Shown: positions 32,240 to 40,331 of the stretch, piece by piece | How the letters are laid out: each line of letters opens with the position of its first letter | How positions within the stretch are numbered: position 1 is the first letter of the stretch | Source: an uncultured bacterium | GTDB taxonomy: Bacteria; Planctomycetota; UBA1135; GCA-002686595 | NCBI GenBank assembly: GCA_937910685.1 | Contig: CALEMP010000156.1 | Span: 1-48,969 of the forward strand | Direction: 5' to 3' | Length of the DNA: 48,969 bases | Position numbers and translations under genes: made by a program | Notes under the pieces: model-generated | Database searches by the model: none | Told to the model about the DNA's origin: nothing | What the model saw: the letters and a program-made list of their open reading frames with translations, nothing else

Positions 32240-33508
32240 ATGGCAATTCTCCGGGGCATTCTTGGCCTAGCCTTCTTTGTGCTGCTCGCGTGGCTCATGT
32301 CACGCGACCGAAAAAAGTTTCCTATGCGCGTGGTGATCGGCGGGCTTGCTCTGCAGGTCGTCTTGGCGGCTTTCTGCCTCAAGACCGAGGTTGGGATCGT
32401 TGTGTTCGAGGGCATGGCGCACTTTGTGACCAAGCTGATCTCTATGGCCAAACCAGGAACCGAACTGGTGTTCGGTGGTCTGGCCCGCGGTAATTTTGGT
32501 GACGGGGGCTGGGGTTATGCCTTTGCATTCGTGGGAGACGGGTTGCCCGTGATCATCTTCTTCAGCGCACTGATGGCGGTCCTCTATCACTTGGGAATCA
32601 TGCAGTTCCTGATCCGGGGCATGGCACGCTTGATGTCAACGACTATGGGAGTCAGCGGAGCCGAATCCATGGCCATGGCGGCCAACGTTTTCGTGGGCCA
32701 AACCGAGGCGCCCTTGGTGGTCAAGCCCTACATCCCCACCATGACCAAGTCGGAGCTCAACGCGCTGATGACCGGAGGGTTCGCGACGGTCGCCGGTTCG
32801 GTCTTAGCGGTTTACTTGGGCCTCTTGGGTCCCGAGTTCGGGCCGCACCTCTTGGCAGCATCGGTCATGAGCGCTCCGGCGGCGTTCTTGATCGCGAAAA
32901 TCATCCTGCCCGAGTCCGAAGTCCCCGTCACAGCCGGCGCAGAGGAGTACAAGATCGAGCGCACTTCAGCCAACGTGATCGAAGCGGCGGCTAACGGCAC
33001 GACAGATGGGCTGAAGCTGTGGCTGAATGTGATCGCCATGCTGATTGCGTTCATGGGCCTGGTTCAATTGGTGGACTGGATATTGGCCTTTGCAGCTGAC
33101 AACCCCCTTTGGACATTGGAAGGGGGCTTGTCCCTGGACATGATTCTAAGTCGCATCTTTGCGCCGGTGGCTTGGATGATTGGTGTGGACAATTGGCACG
33201 ATTGTCAGTTGATGGGGTCTCTCTTGGGCACCAAGGTGGCGGTCAACGAGTTCATCGCATTTAACAGCATGGTGGAGCTCATCCAGTCGCCGGCTGGCGA
33301 AGGGTTCAGGGATCCGCGCACTGCGCAAATGGCGGCGTATGCCCTCTGCGGCTTTGCCAACTTTGCTTCCATCGGAATCCAAATTGGAGGCATCACACCT
33401 CTGGCCCCCGAACGACGGCCGTTGATTGCATCTTTGGCCTTGCGCGCCATGATCGGCGGTGCATTTGCTTCATGGATGACCGCAACCGTGGCGGGAATGT
33501 TCCTTTGA
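32240..33508 (+). CDS. nupC: Concentrative nucleoside transporter (CNT/NupC family)
   Basis: A 422-residue integral membrane protein with the CNT layout: an N-terminal helix bundle, then re-entrant hairpins and transport helices. The central signature GQTEAPLVVKPYIPTMTKSEL begins at about residue 153 (the first hairpin, which binds the nucleoside base). The second half has GVDNWHDCQLMGSLLGTKVAVNEFIAF and YALCGFANFASIGIQIGGI, the matching elements of the second repeat. The family couples nucleoside import to Na+ or H+. Its position between pyrimidine and purine nucleoside phosphorylases supports the role. The stop overlaps the next gene. Confidence 0.95.
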   Translation: MAILRGILGLAFFVLLAWLMSRDRKKFPMRVVIGGLALQVVLAAFCLKTEVGIVVFEGMAHFVTKLISMAKPGTELVFGGLARGNFGDGGWGYAFAFVGDGLPVIIFFSALMAVLYHLGIMQFLIRGMARLMSTTMGVSGAESMAMAANVFVGQTEAPLVVKPYIPTMTKSELNALMTGGFATVAGSVLAVYLGLLGPEFGPHLLAASVMSAPAAFLIAKIILPESEVPVTAGAEEYKIERTSANVIEAAANGTTDGLKLWLNVIAMLIAFMGLVQLVDWILAFAADNPLWTLEGGLSLDMILSRIFAPVAWMIGVDNWHDCQLMGSLLGTKVAVNEFIAFNSMVELIQSPAGEGFRDPRTAQMAAYALCGFANFASIGIQIGGITPLAPERRPLIASLALRAMIGGAFASWMTATVAGMFL

Positions 33509-34326
33509 GCCAAGAACACGGGGACTTGGCCGCTTCTCTCGCGGCAGAGATGGCAGGCAAAGAGCTCGGCGGGGCAGAGATCTTGCTCGTGCTGGGCTCG
33601 GGTCTTGGGGCATTCATCGACCAGGTCGAGGATCCTCGGGTTTGCACCTTTGATGAGCTGCCAAATATGCCGCGCTCAAGCGTTCCGGGTCACAGCGGGC
33701 GTTTTGTTCGCGGGCGTGTGGCGGGGCATGAGGTCCTGTGCCAGGCGGGTCGCGTGCATCTCTACGAGGTCGACTCCCCGGAAGTCGTGACCCGCGCCGT
33801 AAGGGCCACTGCCTTGTTGGGCGTGCCCAGGGTGCTCTTGACCAACGCAGCCGGCGGCCTCGAAAGGGACTGGCCCGTGCCGTCCTTGATGCGCGCTACC
33901 GGGCACTTGAACATGACCCACCAGGTGGCGCCGGGGGCAGCCCCCGAGGGCGGGGGGAGCGTCTACTGTGCGGAAATGTCGAAAGCCCTCGTTGATGGCG
34001 CGGCGGAAGCTGGGGTCGTCATCGAGAGCGGGGTCTATGCGGGAATGGTAGGCCCTGGATATGAAACTGCGGCCGAGATCACCTGGCTCGCGGGCCTAGG
34101 GGCCAATGCGGTGGGCATGAGCACAGTCCTCGAGGCAGACGCGGCCCACGGGGCAGGAATGGGGGTTGGGGCGGTTTCTTGCATCACCAATCCCGCCGCG
34201 GGCATTTCCATGAGCGCCCTCAATCACGAAGAGGTGGTGCAGGCCGGAGCCCTCGCAGCCGAGTCCTTTGGGGCATTGATCACGGCCTTTGTGGGCAACT
34301 TGCCGGTGGACTTACTCGAAGGTTGA
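33505..34326 (+). CDS. punA: Purine-nucleoside phosphorylase (trimeric, PNP/MTAP family)
   Basis: Phosphorolysis of purine (deoxy)nucleosides to the base and (deoxy)ribose-1-phosphate. The 273-residue length and motifs match the trimeric low-mass class: LVLGSGLG (31-35), PGHSGRFVRG (phosphate binding, 62-66), AGRVHLYE (82-88) and TNAAGGL. Then come GPGYETAAEI, AVGMSTVLEA and the base-specificity stretch ITNPAAGIS, where the Asn selects 6-oxopurines. I chose TTG 33505, which overlaps the nupC stop (TTGA) after GCGGGAA. ATG 33472 would need a 37-base overlap, and ATG 33550 would cut the first helix. Confidence 0.94.
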   Translation: MSQEHGDLAASLAAEMAGKELGGAEILLVLGSGLGAFIDQVEDPRVCTFDELPNMPRSSVPGHSGRFVRGRVAGHEVLCQAGRVHLYEVDSPEVVTRAVRATALLGVPRVLLTNAAGGLERDWPVPSLMRATGHLNMTHQVAPGAAPEGGGSVYCAEMSKALVDGAAEAGVVIESGVYAGMVGPGYETAAEITWLAGLGANAVGMSTVLEADAAHGAGMGVGAVSCITNPAAGISMSALNHEEVVQAGALAAESFGALITAFVGNLPVDLLEG

Positions 34327-34337
34327 CCCGGTGGCTC

Positions 34338-34366
34338 TTGAAGCGGGGCACGCGGAAGCGTAAACC
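34338..34366 (+). promoter_or_regulatory. Promoter of the KAP-type NTPase gene
   Basis: TTGAAG (34338-34343), 17-base spacer, TAAACC (34361-34366), then 9 bases to ATG 34376. The spacing is ideal, and the transcript would start 2-3 bases before the ATG. It suggests the NTPase is not simply part of the upstream nucleoside operon. Confidence 0.45.
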
Positions 34367-34375
34367 TGCCTCTAG

Positions 34376-35863
34376 ATGTTCACCGAGACTTGGAGAAGAC
34401 GGTGGGGCCTGAGGCAGGCTCCTTTTGCTCATGAAGATGCGGATCACGATCCGCTTCTTGACCGCGTGGATTCCTGGGCGGTGCATCCAAGCTACGAGCG
34501 ACTCGTGGATTTGAATGGGGGCCCGAGTTCTGCGGTCATTTTTGGCGAGCGTGGCAGCGGCAAAAGTGCTCTGCGGCGGAGCGTGGCCAAGGGCCTCAAG
34601 GCAGACGGCAAGAGTCTGACGGTGGAGGTCACTGATGTGGACCCGTGGCTGGAGATTTTCAAGCTCCAAGCGGGCCAGGGCAAGCAGCGCGCCAATGGGT
34701 TTGCTCGCCTCGATCGGGCCGACCTGATCGACCTCATGCTGTCCGCTGCGACCATGCGCCTAGGGGAATCACTCAAGGCGGAGCCCAGCCGCTTGAAGAA
34801 ACTCTCTTCAAGTCAGCGCGCCGAGCTATGCCTGCTGGTGGCTGCCTATCACGCAGACTTTGAAGGGGATCGCGAGGAGCAAGTGTCCCACCTGCTATCG
34901 GCGAGCCGTCCTTGGTGGAAGTCAGCTGGGCGGGCGGTCTTCGCCCTCTTAGGAGCGGCGGGTTGCCTTGTGCCCCTTGTGCAATTGGGAGGTCGAATTT
35001 CAATCGAGCCTTCAGCAACTATGCCTGTGGCCCTCGTTGGCGCAGGAATGTTGGGGCTCATGGCTGCCCATTCCCTTTGGCGCACCTTGATGGCCCGCCG
35101 GGCCATGGGACGAATTACGGCTGAGATGCGAATCACCGCACCGGACCGAAGGTTGATGCGTAGGGCGCTAACAGTGCTCCCTAGGAGCAGCGCGCCGGTG
35201 CTCACCCAAGGGGCGGAAACTCGCGAGGACGGGCGCTACCGTCTGCTTCAGGGGTTGATTCAGCTTGTACGCGAAATGGGCTGGTCGGGCCTTGAGCTGC
35301 TGGTGGATCGCATCGATGAATCTACCCTGTTGCAAGCTCGGGTGGATTGTATGGGGTCTTTCATCGATCCTGTCCTAGAACACAAACTGCTGCAGCTTGA
35401 TGGCTTGGGCTTGAAGTTGTTCTTGCCCGTAGAGTTGACTCCCATGGTGCGCGGGGCTGGCCCTGATCGCTTGCGTCGCATGCGCCTCGACAAGGCGACC
35501 CTGGTGGATGAAATGCGCTGGAGCGGCCAAGAGCTACTCGAGTTAGCGGATCGTCGCTTGGTTGCAGCCTCTAATGGACCGGCGACTTGTCTGGGGGAGT
35601 TGTTGGGCGAGGACCTGGATTTGGTCGAGATGAAGGACGCCCTGCACACCCTCGGCACTCCGCGTTTGGCGTTTGCCTTCTTGCGCGACCTCTTCGAAGA
35701 CCATGCCCGCGAGCTGCCCGATGACCTCCCTCGGGACTCTGCTGATTGGCGCGTGAGTCGCGGCGCCTTTGAACGGCAAAGAGCCGCATCGAGTGACCGG
35801 GCTCGAACCCTGCGGCGCGTGATGCGGCAGACTTCGGTGATTCGCGGGACTGTGGAGTCCTAA
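34376..35863 (+). CDS. KAP-like membrane P-loop NTPase
   Basis: A 495-residue STAND-type P-loop NTPase. Walker A is GERGSGKS (57-64) in AVIFGERGSGKSALRRS, and a Walker B-like LELLVDRIDE lies near 308-317. Between them sit two hydrophobic helices (about 187-206 and 215-234). Insertion of transmembrane helices between Walker A and B is the hallmark of the KAP family, in which the NTPase faces the cytoplasm. The N-terminal FTETWRRRWGLRQAPFAHEDADHDPLLDR resembles segments before such domains. KAP NTPases are linked to membrane-associated signalling complexes and occur in some phage-defence loci; no effector is fused here. It is convergent with a dynamin-like GTPase 93 bases away. No function can be assigned from sequence. 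Confidence 0.72.
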   Translation: MFTETWRRRWGLRQAPFAHEDADHDPLLDRVDSWAVHPSYERLVDLNGGPSSAVIFGERGSGKSALRRSVAKGLKADGKSLTVEVTDVDPWLEIFKLQAGQGKQRANGFARLDRADLIDLMLSAATMRLGESLKAEPSRLKKLSSSQRAELCLLVAAYHADFEGDREEQVSHLLSASRPWWKSAGRAVFALLGAAGCLVPLVQLGGRISIEPSATMPVALVGAGMLGLMAAHSLWRTLMARRAMGRITAEMRITAPDRRLMRRALTVLPRSSAPVLTQGAETREDGRYRLLQGLIQLVREMGWSGLELLVDRIDESTLLQARVDCMGSFIDPVLEHKLLQLDGLGLKLFLPVELTPMVRGAGPDRLRRMRLDKATLVDEMRWSGQELLELADRRLVAASNGPATCLGELLGEDLDLVEMKDALHTLGTPRLAFAFLRDLFEDHARELPDDLPRDSADWRVSRGAFERQRAASSDRARTLRRVMRQTSVIRGTVES

Positions 35864-35956
35864 GGGGCGGGCTGCGGGCCCTCAACTGGCTGCGCAGGCG
35901 TCGCAGGGCTGACTCGTTCGAGCGCCCCTCTTGAATGGCTTCCCAGAAGGGATCGA

Positions 35957-38143
35957 TCAGTCACTGTCGCCCGACTCAACGCATTCATTGGTATCGACTG
36001 CAGCTTCTAGCACGCGTTCCACTTGGATCTGCGGCATGGTTGCCGGATCGAGAATTGCACCGCCAAGGGGCCCCGCTTGGGGAATCACCGGCAGCTTGGG
36101 CTCGTCGGCTTCCATGGGCACGATCAAGAGATCGGGCTCGGTGGCGCCGTACTCCAGGGACAGCTCCTCGATCTTGGAAGTAGCAACCCCAGCGCGCTCC
36201 TTGAGGGTCGAAAGGTGCGCGAGGATGCGCCGTTGTTCCAGCAGGCGCCGCACGAGCTCGTTCACCTTCAACTCGAGCTCCTTGTCGCGCTTGGCGAGGG
36301 AATCGTGCAGGGCTTCGATGGCTGCAGCGCGGTAGCTGCCCACAACTTGTTCCTGCAGATGCTGCACGGTTTCGTGGAAGAAACGACTCTTGAACACATC
36401 GACCTTCCGCACGAGGGCAGCCCGGGCATCGGGGCCCAAGCGCTTTTGTTTGATGTCCACGGGGATGCGCAGCGCGGGGCAATCAGGATCTCCGAGCAGG
36501 TTGCGCCGTACCTTTTCTAGGGGGCGCAGAAGGATCCAGTCAAAGAACCCGCGCTTGATGGGAAGCTGACTCGTGCTCAGAGGGACATCGATGGCGCGCC
36601 GGATGTTGCTTTCGGCCAATCCGCTTACTACTTCGCGGCCGATGAAGTTGATGTCGACGCCGGCGGTGTAAAGATCACTGGCGGTGTCGGTGGTCAGCAA
36701 GACGCCGGCTGTGCCAGAGAGAACTTCTTGGCTCAGGATTTTCCGTACATGGCTCGCGAGCTCTGCCTGATAGCGATCGAACGCCGGCACAAGGTCATCT
36801 TCGATCAGGGACTGGAAGCTGGCCGGGGTGGCAAACCAACGGGCCAAAATGGCATCGAGGTTCCGTTCGGTTTCGCTGGAAGCCAAACGTGCTTGCTCCC
36901 GAATGCTGGGGGCGAGGCGCTCGGTCAATTCGCCGAAGACAACTGCCCAATCGGTGGAATCAAGGCGCTCGATGGCCTGCCGCCGACGGTTGACGTCTTG
37001 GCGCCTTGATTCGAGGTCTTCGACCATGTTTTCGAGCTTGGACACCTCAGGGTGTCCGAGTAGCCGGCCCGCTTCATCAAGCAGGGTCTGCGCACGGCGC
37101 AAGCTGTCCCCGAGGAACGCAACCAAGTACTCGGTCGAGTTCAGGTAATCGCTCAGGTCTCGCTGGAACGCTTCGAAGTCAATTTGGCCTTGGACGGCCT
37201 CAGGAGCGTCATCCCCAGCGAGGCGAGCGCTTGCGGCGCGCAAGAGGTCCACCGGATAGATTCTTAGTCGCCCTTCATCGGCGGCACGCTTGAGGGGCGC
37301 GCTCATGGCGAGGTTTTCAAAGGCATCGATGATGCGTAGGGGATCTTCTTGTTCAAGGCTCGGGACCAACCGTCCGTCGGGGGCCAGGTCGCGCTTGGCG
37401 GAGTCCAAGTTGACCACCAGGAAGATGCGGCTGAAGAGGTCCAGCAACTCTTCGAATTCTTCGAAGACCTGCTCGAGGAACAAGTTGTCTGACTTGACCA
37501 CGAAAATTGCGCAGCTCGCTGCATCGCGGAAGTCACGGGTCATTTGGCTGTAGCCGAAACGCATGCGCGCATAGAGTCCCGGGGTATCCACTAGGACCGC
37601 GCCGGATTCAGCTAGTTCTTCTGCGGGCAGGCGCACATCTACTCTGCGGATTGCCTCGGGGTAGTGCAGTGCGGGATCGAAGACTTCGCCTTCTTCTTCG
37701 GCAGAGCGAATACGGTCAGCAAGCTCGGTGTGGGCGCGATTGATGAACAGGTGCAACGCCGTGGGGTCAGTGAATCGCTCGCTGCGACCGGAATAGCGGG
37801 TCACATCAAAGGAGCGTGTTTCCCCGTGGGAAACGAAAACCATGCAGGGGTATGCGGGCAGGCTCGAAACCTCGCTCACATAAGACCGTGCGATGCCATT
37901 CATCAGGGTGGACTTGCCGCTTTTCAAGGGGCCGAACAGCAGCACATAGGCTTGTTGTTCGCTGACCTTTCTCACCAACGCATCAAACTGGTGCTGCAAG
38001 TCGAGCAGGTCTGCGCGGACCGCCTTTCCGGGCATGTCGGGGCCGGCCTTGAGCAGAGCCTCTGCACTTTCGTTCAAGGGGTCGAGGAGAGGGCGGATGA
38101 CCTCGTCGAAGGAATTACAGAACTGACTGAGCAGGGTGCGCAT
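35957..38143 (-). CDS. Dynamin-family (bacterial dynamin-like) large GTPase
   Basis: A 728-residue protein with an N-terminal helical lead (1-60) and a dynamin-type G domain. G1 is GPLKSGKS (71-78), a switch-I region follows VSSLPAYPCMVFVSHGETRSF, and G3 is DTPG (186-189). G4 is probably NLDSAKRD (245-252), a departure from NKxD. The rest is mostly long helices (LENMVEDLESRRQDVNRRRQAIERLD; LLEQRRILAHLSTLKERAG), as expected for the assembly stalk. No transmembrane helix is visible. Bacterial dynamin-like proteins bind and remodel or fuse membranes, some in envelope stress or phage defence. ATG 38143 is chosen over upstream codons. The gene is divergent from the rpiB-like gene. Confidence 0.82.
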   Translation of the reverse strand: MRTLLSQFCNSFDEVIRPLLDPLNESAEALLKAGPDMPGKAVRADLLDLQHQFDALVRKVSEQQAYVLLFGPLKSGKSTLMNGIARSYVSEVSSLPAYPCMVFVSHGETRSFDVTRYSGRSERFTDPTALHLFINRAHTELADRIRSAEEEGEVFDPALHYPEAIRRVDVRLPAEELAESGAVLVDTPGLYARMRFGYSQMTRDFRDAASCAIFVVKSDNLFLEQVFEEFEELLDLFSRIFLVVNLDSAKRDLAPDGRLVPSLEQEDPLRIIDAFENLAMSAPLKRAADEGRLRIYPVDLLRAASARLAGDDAPEAVQGQIDFEAFQRDLSDYLNSTEYLVAFLGDSLRRAQTLLDEAGRLLGHPEVSKLENMVEDLESRRQDVNRRRQAIERLDSTDWAVVFGELTERLAPSIREQARLASSETERNLDAILARWFATPASFQSLIEDDLVPAFDRYQAELASHVRKILSQEVLSGTAGVLLTTDTASDLYTAGVDINFIGREVVSGLAESNIRRAIDVPLSTSQLPIKRGFFDWILLRPLEKVRRNLLGDPDCPALRIPVDIKQKRLGPDARAALVRKVDVFKSRFFHETVQHLQEQVVGSYRAAAIEALHDSLAKRDKELELKVNELVRRLLEQRRILAHLSTLKERAGVATSKIEELSLEYGATEPDLLIVPMEADEPKLPVIPQAGPLGGAILDPATMPQIQVERVLEAAVDTNECVESGDSD

Positions 38144-38354
38144 GGAATAACTTTGGTTGGGTGTCCCGCCCACTCCACCCTGAAGCGGGCGACTTGGAAC
38201 GGAGGACGATGATCCCGGGTGCTATCCCACAGATCCGAGCAGGTGATCTCAAGGATTCCGTGGGGGTTCTCTTTCCTGGGCGCGTTCAGGATGGGTTCGG
38301 GCCCCATGGGGAGGATCTTGGATCTCGGCTCTTCTCGTGGGCCCTGGGGTGGCA

Positions 38355-38360
38355 TAAACT
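38355..38360 (+). promoter_or_regulatory. -10 box (TAAACT) of the rpiB-deoC pair
   Basis: TAAACT ends 7 bases before ATG 38368, again predicting a leaderless transcript. It supports the short start over the frame opening at 38161. Confidence 0.42.
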
Positions 38361-38367
38361 GGCGTTG

Positions 38368-39165
38368 ATGATCGACGAGGCCACAATCCGCACCATTGCA
38401 CGCCGTGCGGCGGGACGGGTAGCAAGTCCCAGCTCTGGGCCCACCGAGATGCCCGCGGAAGTGACGGTCCTGGAGGCCCCGCGCCCCGTTTCCGGTGCGG
38501 CCGAGACCCCCAAGCGTCTCGAGCCCCCCTTGATCACCGAGGCCTGCCTAAAGGACGTTCCCGATGGGGGCATCTTCACCGTCTCCCCAAGGGCACAATT
38601 CACCCTTGCGGCCGAGGAAGAAGCCCATCGCCGGGGCATCCGGTTCAGTGAAGGGGTGCCCGCCGCTGGGGGCGGCCTGAGGCGTACGCGCGGTACAGCT
38701 CGGGTTGCGGTTTCCAGCGACCACGGGGGCTTTGCCCTCAAGGGTTCGATTTTGGAATCCTTGCGAGAGTTAGGCCACTTTGGAATGGATCTTGGCCCCG
38801 CGGACAATCGTCCCTGCGATTGGCCCGAGCGCGCTCACGAAGTCGCCGAGGCCGTGGCACAGGGGCGCGCAGATTTGGGCGTGGTCATCGACACGGTGGG
38901 GATTGGATCGGCCATGGCCGCCAACAAGGTTCCCGGTGCTCGCGCCGCAAACTGCTGGGACGTAGCCGTGGCGCGCAACGCCCGCGAACACAATCACGCC
39001 AACGTACTGGTCTTGGGATCCCGTCACCTGACGGCGTCCTCGGCACACGACATTTTGGCGGCCTTTTGCAGCACCGAGCCGGGCGCTGGGCGGCATGCGC
39101 GGCGTGCGGGAATGCTCGACGAAATCGAGGCACGCCATGGGGCTCAAACACGGACATTGCGATGA
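38368..39165 (+). CDS. rpiB: RpiB/LacAB-family sugar-phosphate isomerase with N-terminal extension
   Basis: A 265-residue protein. Residues about 110-250 are an RpiB domain ([51 protein letters not shown]), which isomerises aldose and ketose 5-phosphates such as ribose-5-P. The active-site Cys of E. coli-type RpiB (ICGTGVG) is replaced: this protein reads [15 protein letters not shown] with Asp175, so catalysis must differ. The first 105 residues have no RpiB counterpart. An amphipathic start ([17 protein letters not shown]) and [19 protein letters not shown]...[12 protein letters not shown] resemble the N-terminal segments of some microcompartment-associated enzymes. It overlaps deoC by 4 bases (ATGA), so the two probably act in one pentose-phosphate route. 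Confidence 0.85.
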   Translation: MIDEATIRTIARRAAGRVASPSSGPTEMPAEVTVLEAPRPVSGAAETPKRLEPPLITEACLKDVPDGGIFTVSPRAQFTLAAEEEAHRRGIRFSEGVPAAGGGLRRTRGTARVAVSSDHGGFALKGSILESLRELGHFGMDLGPADNRPCDWPERAHEVAEAVAQGRADLGVVIDTVGIGSAMAANKVPGARAANCWDVAVARNAREHNHANVLVLGSRHLTASSAHDILAAFCSTEPGAGRHARRAGMLDEIEARHGAQTRTLR

Positions 39166-40031
39166 ACGATGAAACACGACTCGAGGAATTGCTGGTGGAA
39201 GTGGGCCGGCGTTTGGTGGCCGCCGGGGTGACTTCCCTGGACGACCTCGACGGAGGCCGATGCGTGGATCTGGCCCTCCGGATCTGCCCTGAGGACCTCC
39301 AGGAGGTCATTCAGGCCGGTGCTTGCCGATTGGGCATGTGCGGCTCGGACCCCGCCCGGGTGGGCAATATGGCCAGCCACATTGACCACACCTTGCTCAA
39401 GACCGACGCCACGGCGGCCGAGATTGACGCCCTGTGCGGCGAAGCGTTGGACAACAACTTTGCGTCGGTTTGCGTGAACAGTTCTTGGGTCCGGCGTTGC
39501 TCTGAAATCCTTGGCGGATCGCCCGTGCTGGTTTGCACGGTGGTTGGTTTTCCATTGGGCGCGTGCAGTCCTGAGACCAAAGCCTATGAGGCTCGACGAG
39601 CCATCGAGGACGGTGCTTGCGAGGTAGACATGGTGCTCGCGGTGGGTGCCCTTAAGTCAGGAGATGACGGGTTTGTGCGGCGCGACATCAGTGGCGTGGC
39701 CGAGACTTGTCACCGTTTGGGAGCGCGGCTCAAGGTCATCCTTGAGACCTGCCTCTTGAGTCCCGACGAGATCGTGCGCGCCTCCCGTTTGGCGCGTGAG
39801 GCGGGGGCCGATTTCGTCAAGACCTCCACAGGTTTCTCCAGCGGCGGAGCGACCGTGGAAGACGTGGAATTGATGCGGCAAACCGTGGGGCCGACCATGG
39901 GCGTCAAAGCATCCGGCGGGGTGCGTGACCGGGCCACTGCCGAGGCCATGATTGCAGCCGGGGCAACCAGGATCGGCGCTTCGGCGTCCGTGGCCATTGT
40001 GCGCGGCGGCCGGGCAAGCGGAACTTACTGA
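39162..40031 (+). CDS. deoC: Deoxyribose-phosphate aldolase with N-terminal extension
   Basis: Cleaves 2-deoxyribose-5-phosphate to acetaldehyde and glyceraldehyde-3-phosphate, the last step of deoxynucleoside breakdown. The 289-residue protein has a TIM-barrel core from about residue 70 ([22 protein letters not shown]). It includes [40 protein letters not shown] (Asp and Lys of the proton relay), the Schiff-base lysine K220 in [15 protein letters not shown], and [10 protein letters not shown] with the second lysine. The first 70 residues are an extra, partly helical domain ([21 protein letters not shown]...CRLGMCGSD) absent from E. coli DeoC. ATG 39162 overlaps the rpiB-like stop. It completes the pathway begun by the 28.4-34.3 kb operon. 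Confidence 0.95.
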   Translation: MNDETRLEELLVEVGRRLVAAGVTSLDDLDGGRCVDLALRICPEDLQEVIQAGACRLGMCGSDPARVGNMASHIDHTLLKTDATAAEIDALCGEALDNNFASVCVNSSWVRRCSEILGGSPVLVCTVVGFPLGACSPETKAYEARRAIEDGACEVDMVLAVGALKSGDDGFVRRDISGVAETCHRLGARLKVILETCLLSPDEIVRASRLAREAGADFVKTSTGFSSGGATVEDVELMRQTVGPTMGVKASGGVRDRATAEAMIAAGATRIGASASVAIVRGGRASGTY

Positions 40032-40331
40032 GTTTTTTGGCCTATGGGCCCCTCGCCGTGCCGACCTGAGGGGGCCTAAACCCGTTGAAAAGCGTGACCC
40101 CAGCCCTCCTAGTAGAGGTTTGAGTGGAAAAACGGACCAAAAGAACCTCTCGGGCCCAAGGAATAGCCCCCTGGAGGGAACTGGCAGCTGATTTACTGCG
40201 TCTTTGGGATCAGGGTCGTTGCCAAAAAACACAGCAGCTATTTGGCACTTCACCTATTCTTAGGCTCTTGCCAGCTGTAGCGGCAGGAACCTCTCCTTCA
40301 AAACTCCCCCCAAACTTTCATCAACTCTCCT
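40032..40331. other. Intergenic stretch after deoC
   Basis: 300 bases without a gene. Near the deoC stop there is a GC-rich stem: GGCCCCTC (40047-40054) pairs with GAGGGGGCC (40068-40076, one bulge) and may end the rpiB-deoC message, though no T-run follows. AGAGGTT (40114-40120) and AACCTCT (40144-40150) form a perfect 7-bp inverted repeat with a 23-base loop. TATTCT at 40255-40260 fits the local -10 style and would give a leader of about 65 bases to the protease ATG 40332. The base composition is less GC-rich than the flanking genes. Confidence 0.35.

Noticed and set aside
34376..38143. Calling the KAP NTPase and dynamin-like GTPase a known phage-defence system
   Set aside because: No nuclease, toxin or other effector gene is adjacent, the genes are convergent rather than an operon, and both families also have housekeeping members.
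38820..39161. Upstream extension of the deoC frame
   Set aside because: It overlaps the RpiB domain coding sequence, and the translated part is Arg-rich nonsense; the ATGA overlap at 39162 gives a normal coupled start.
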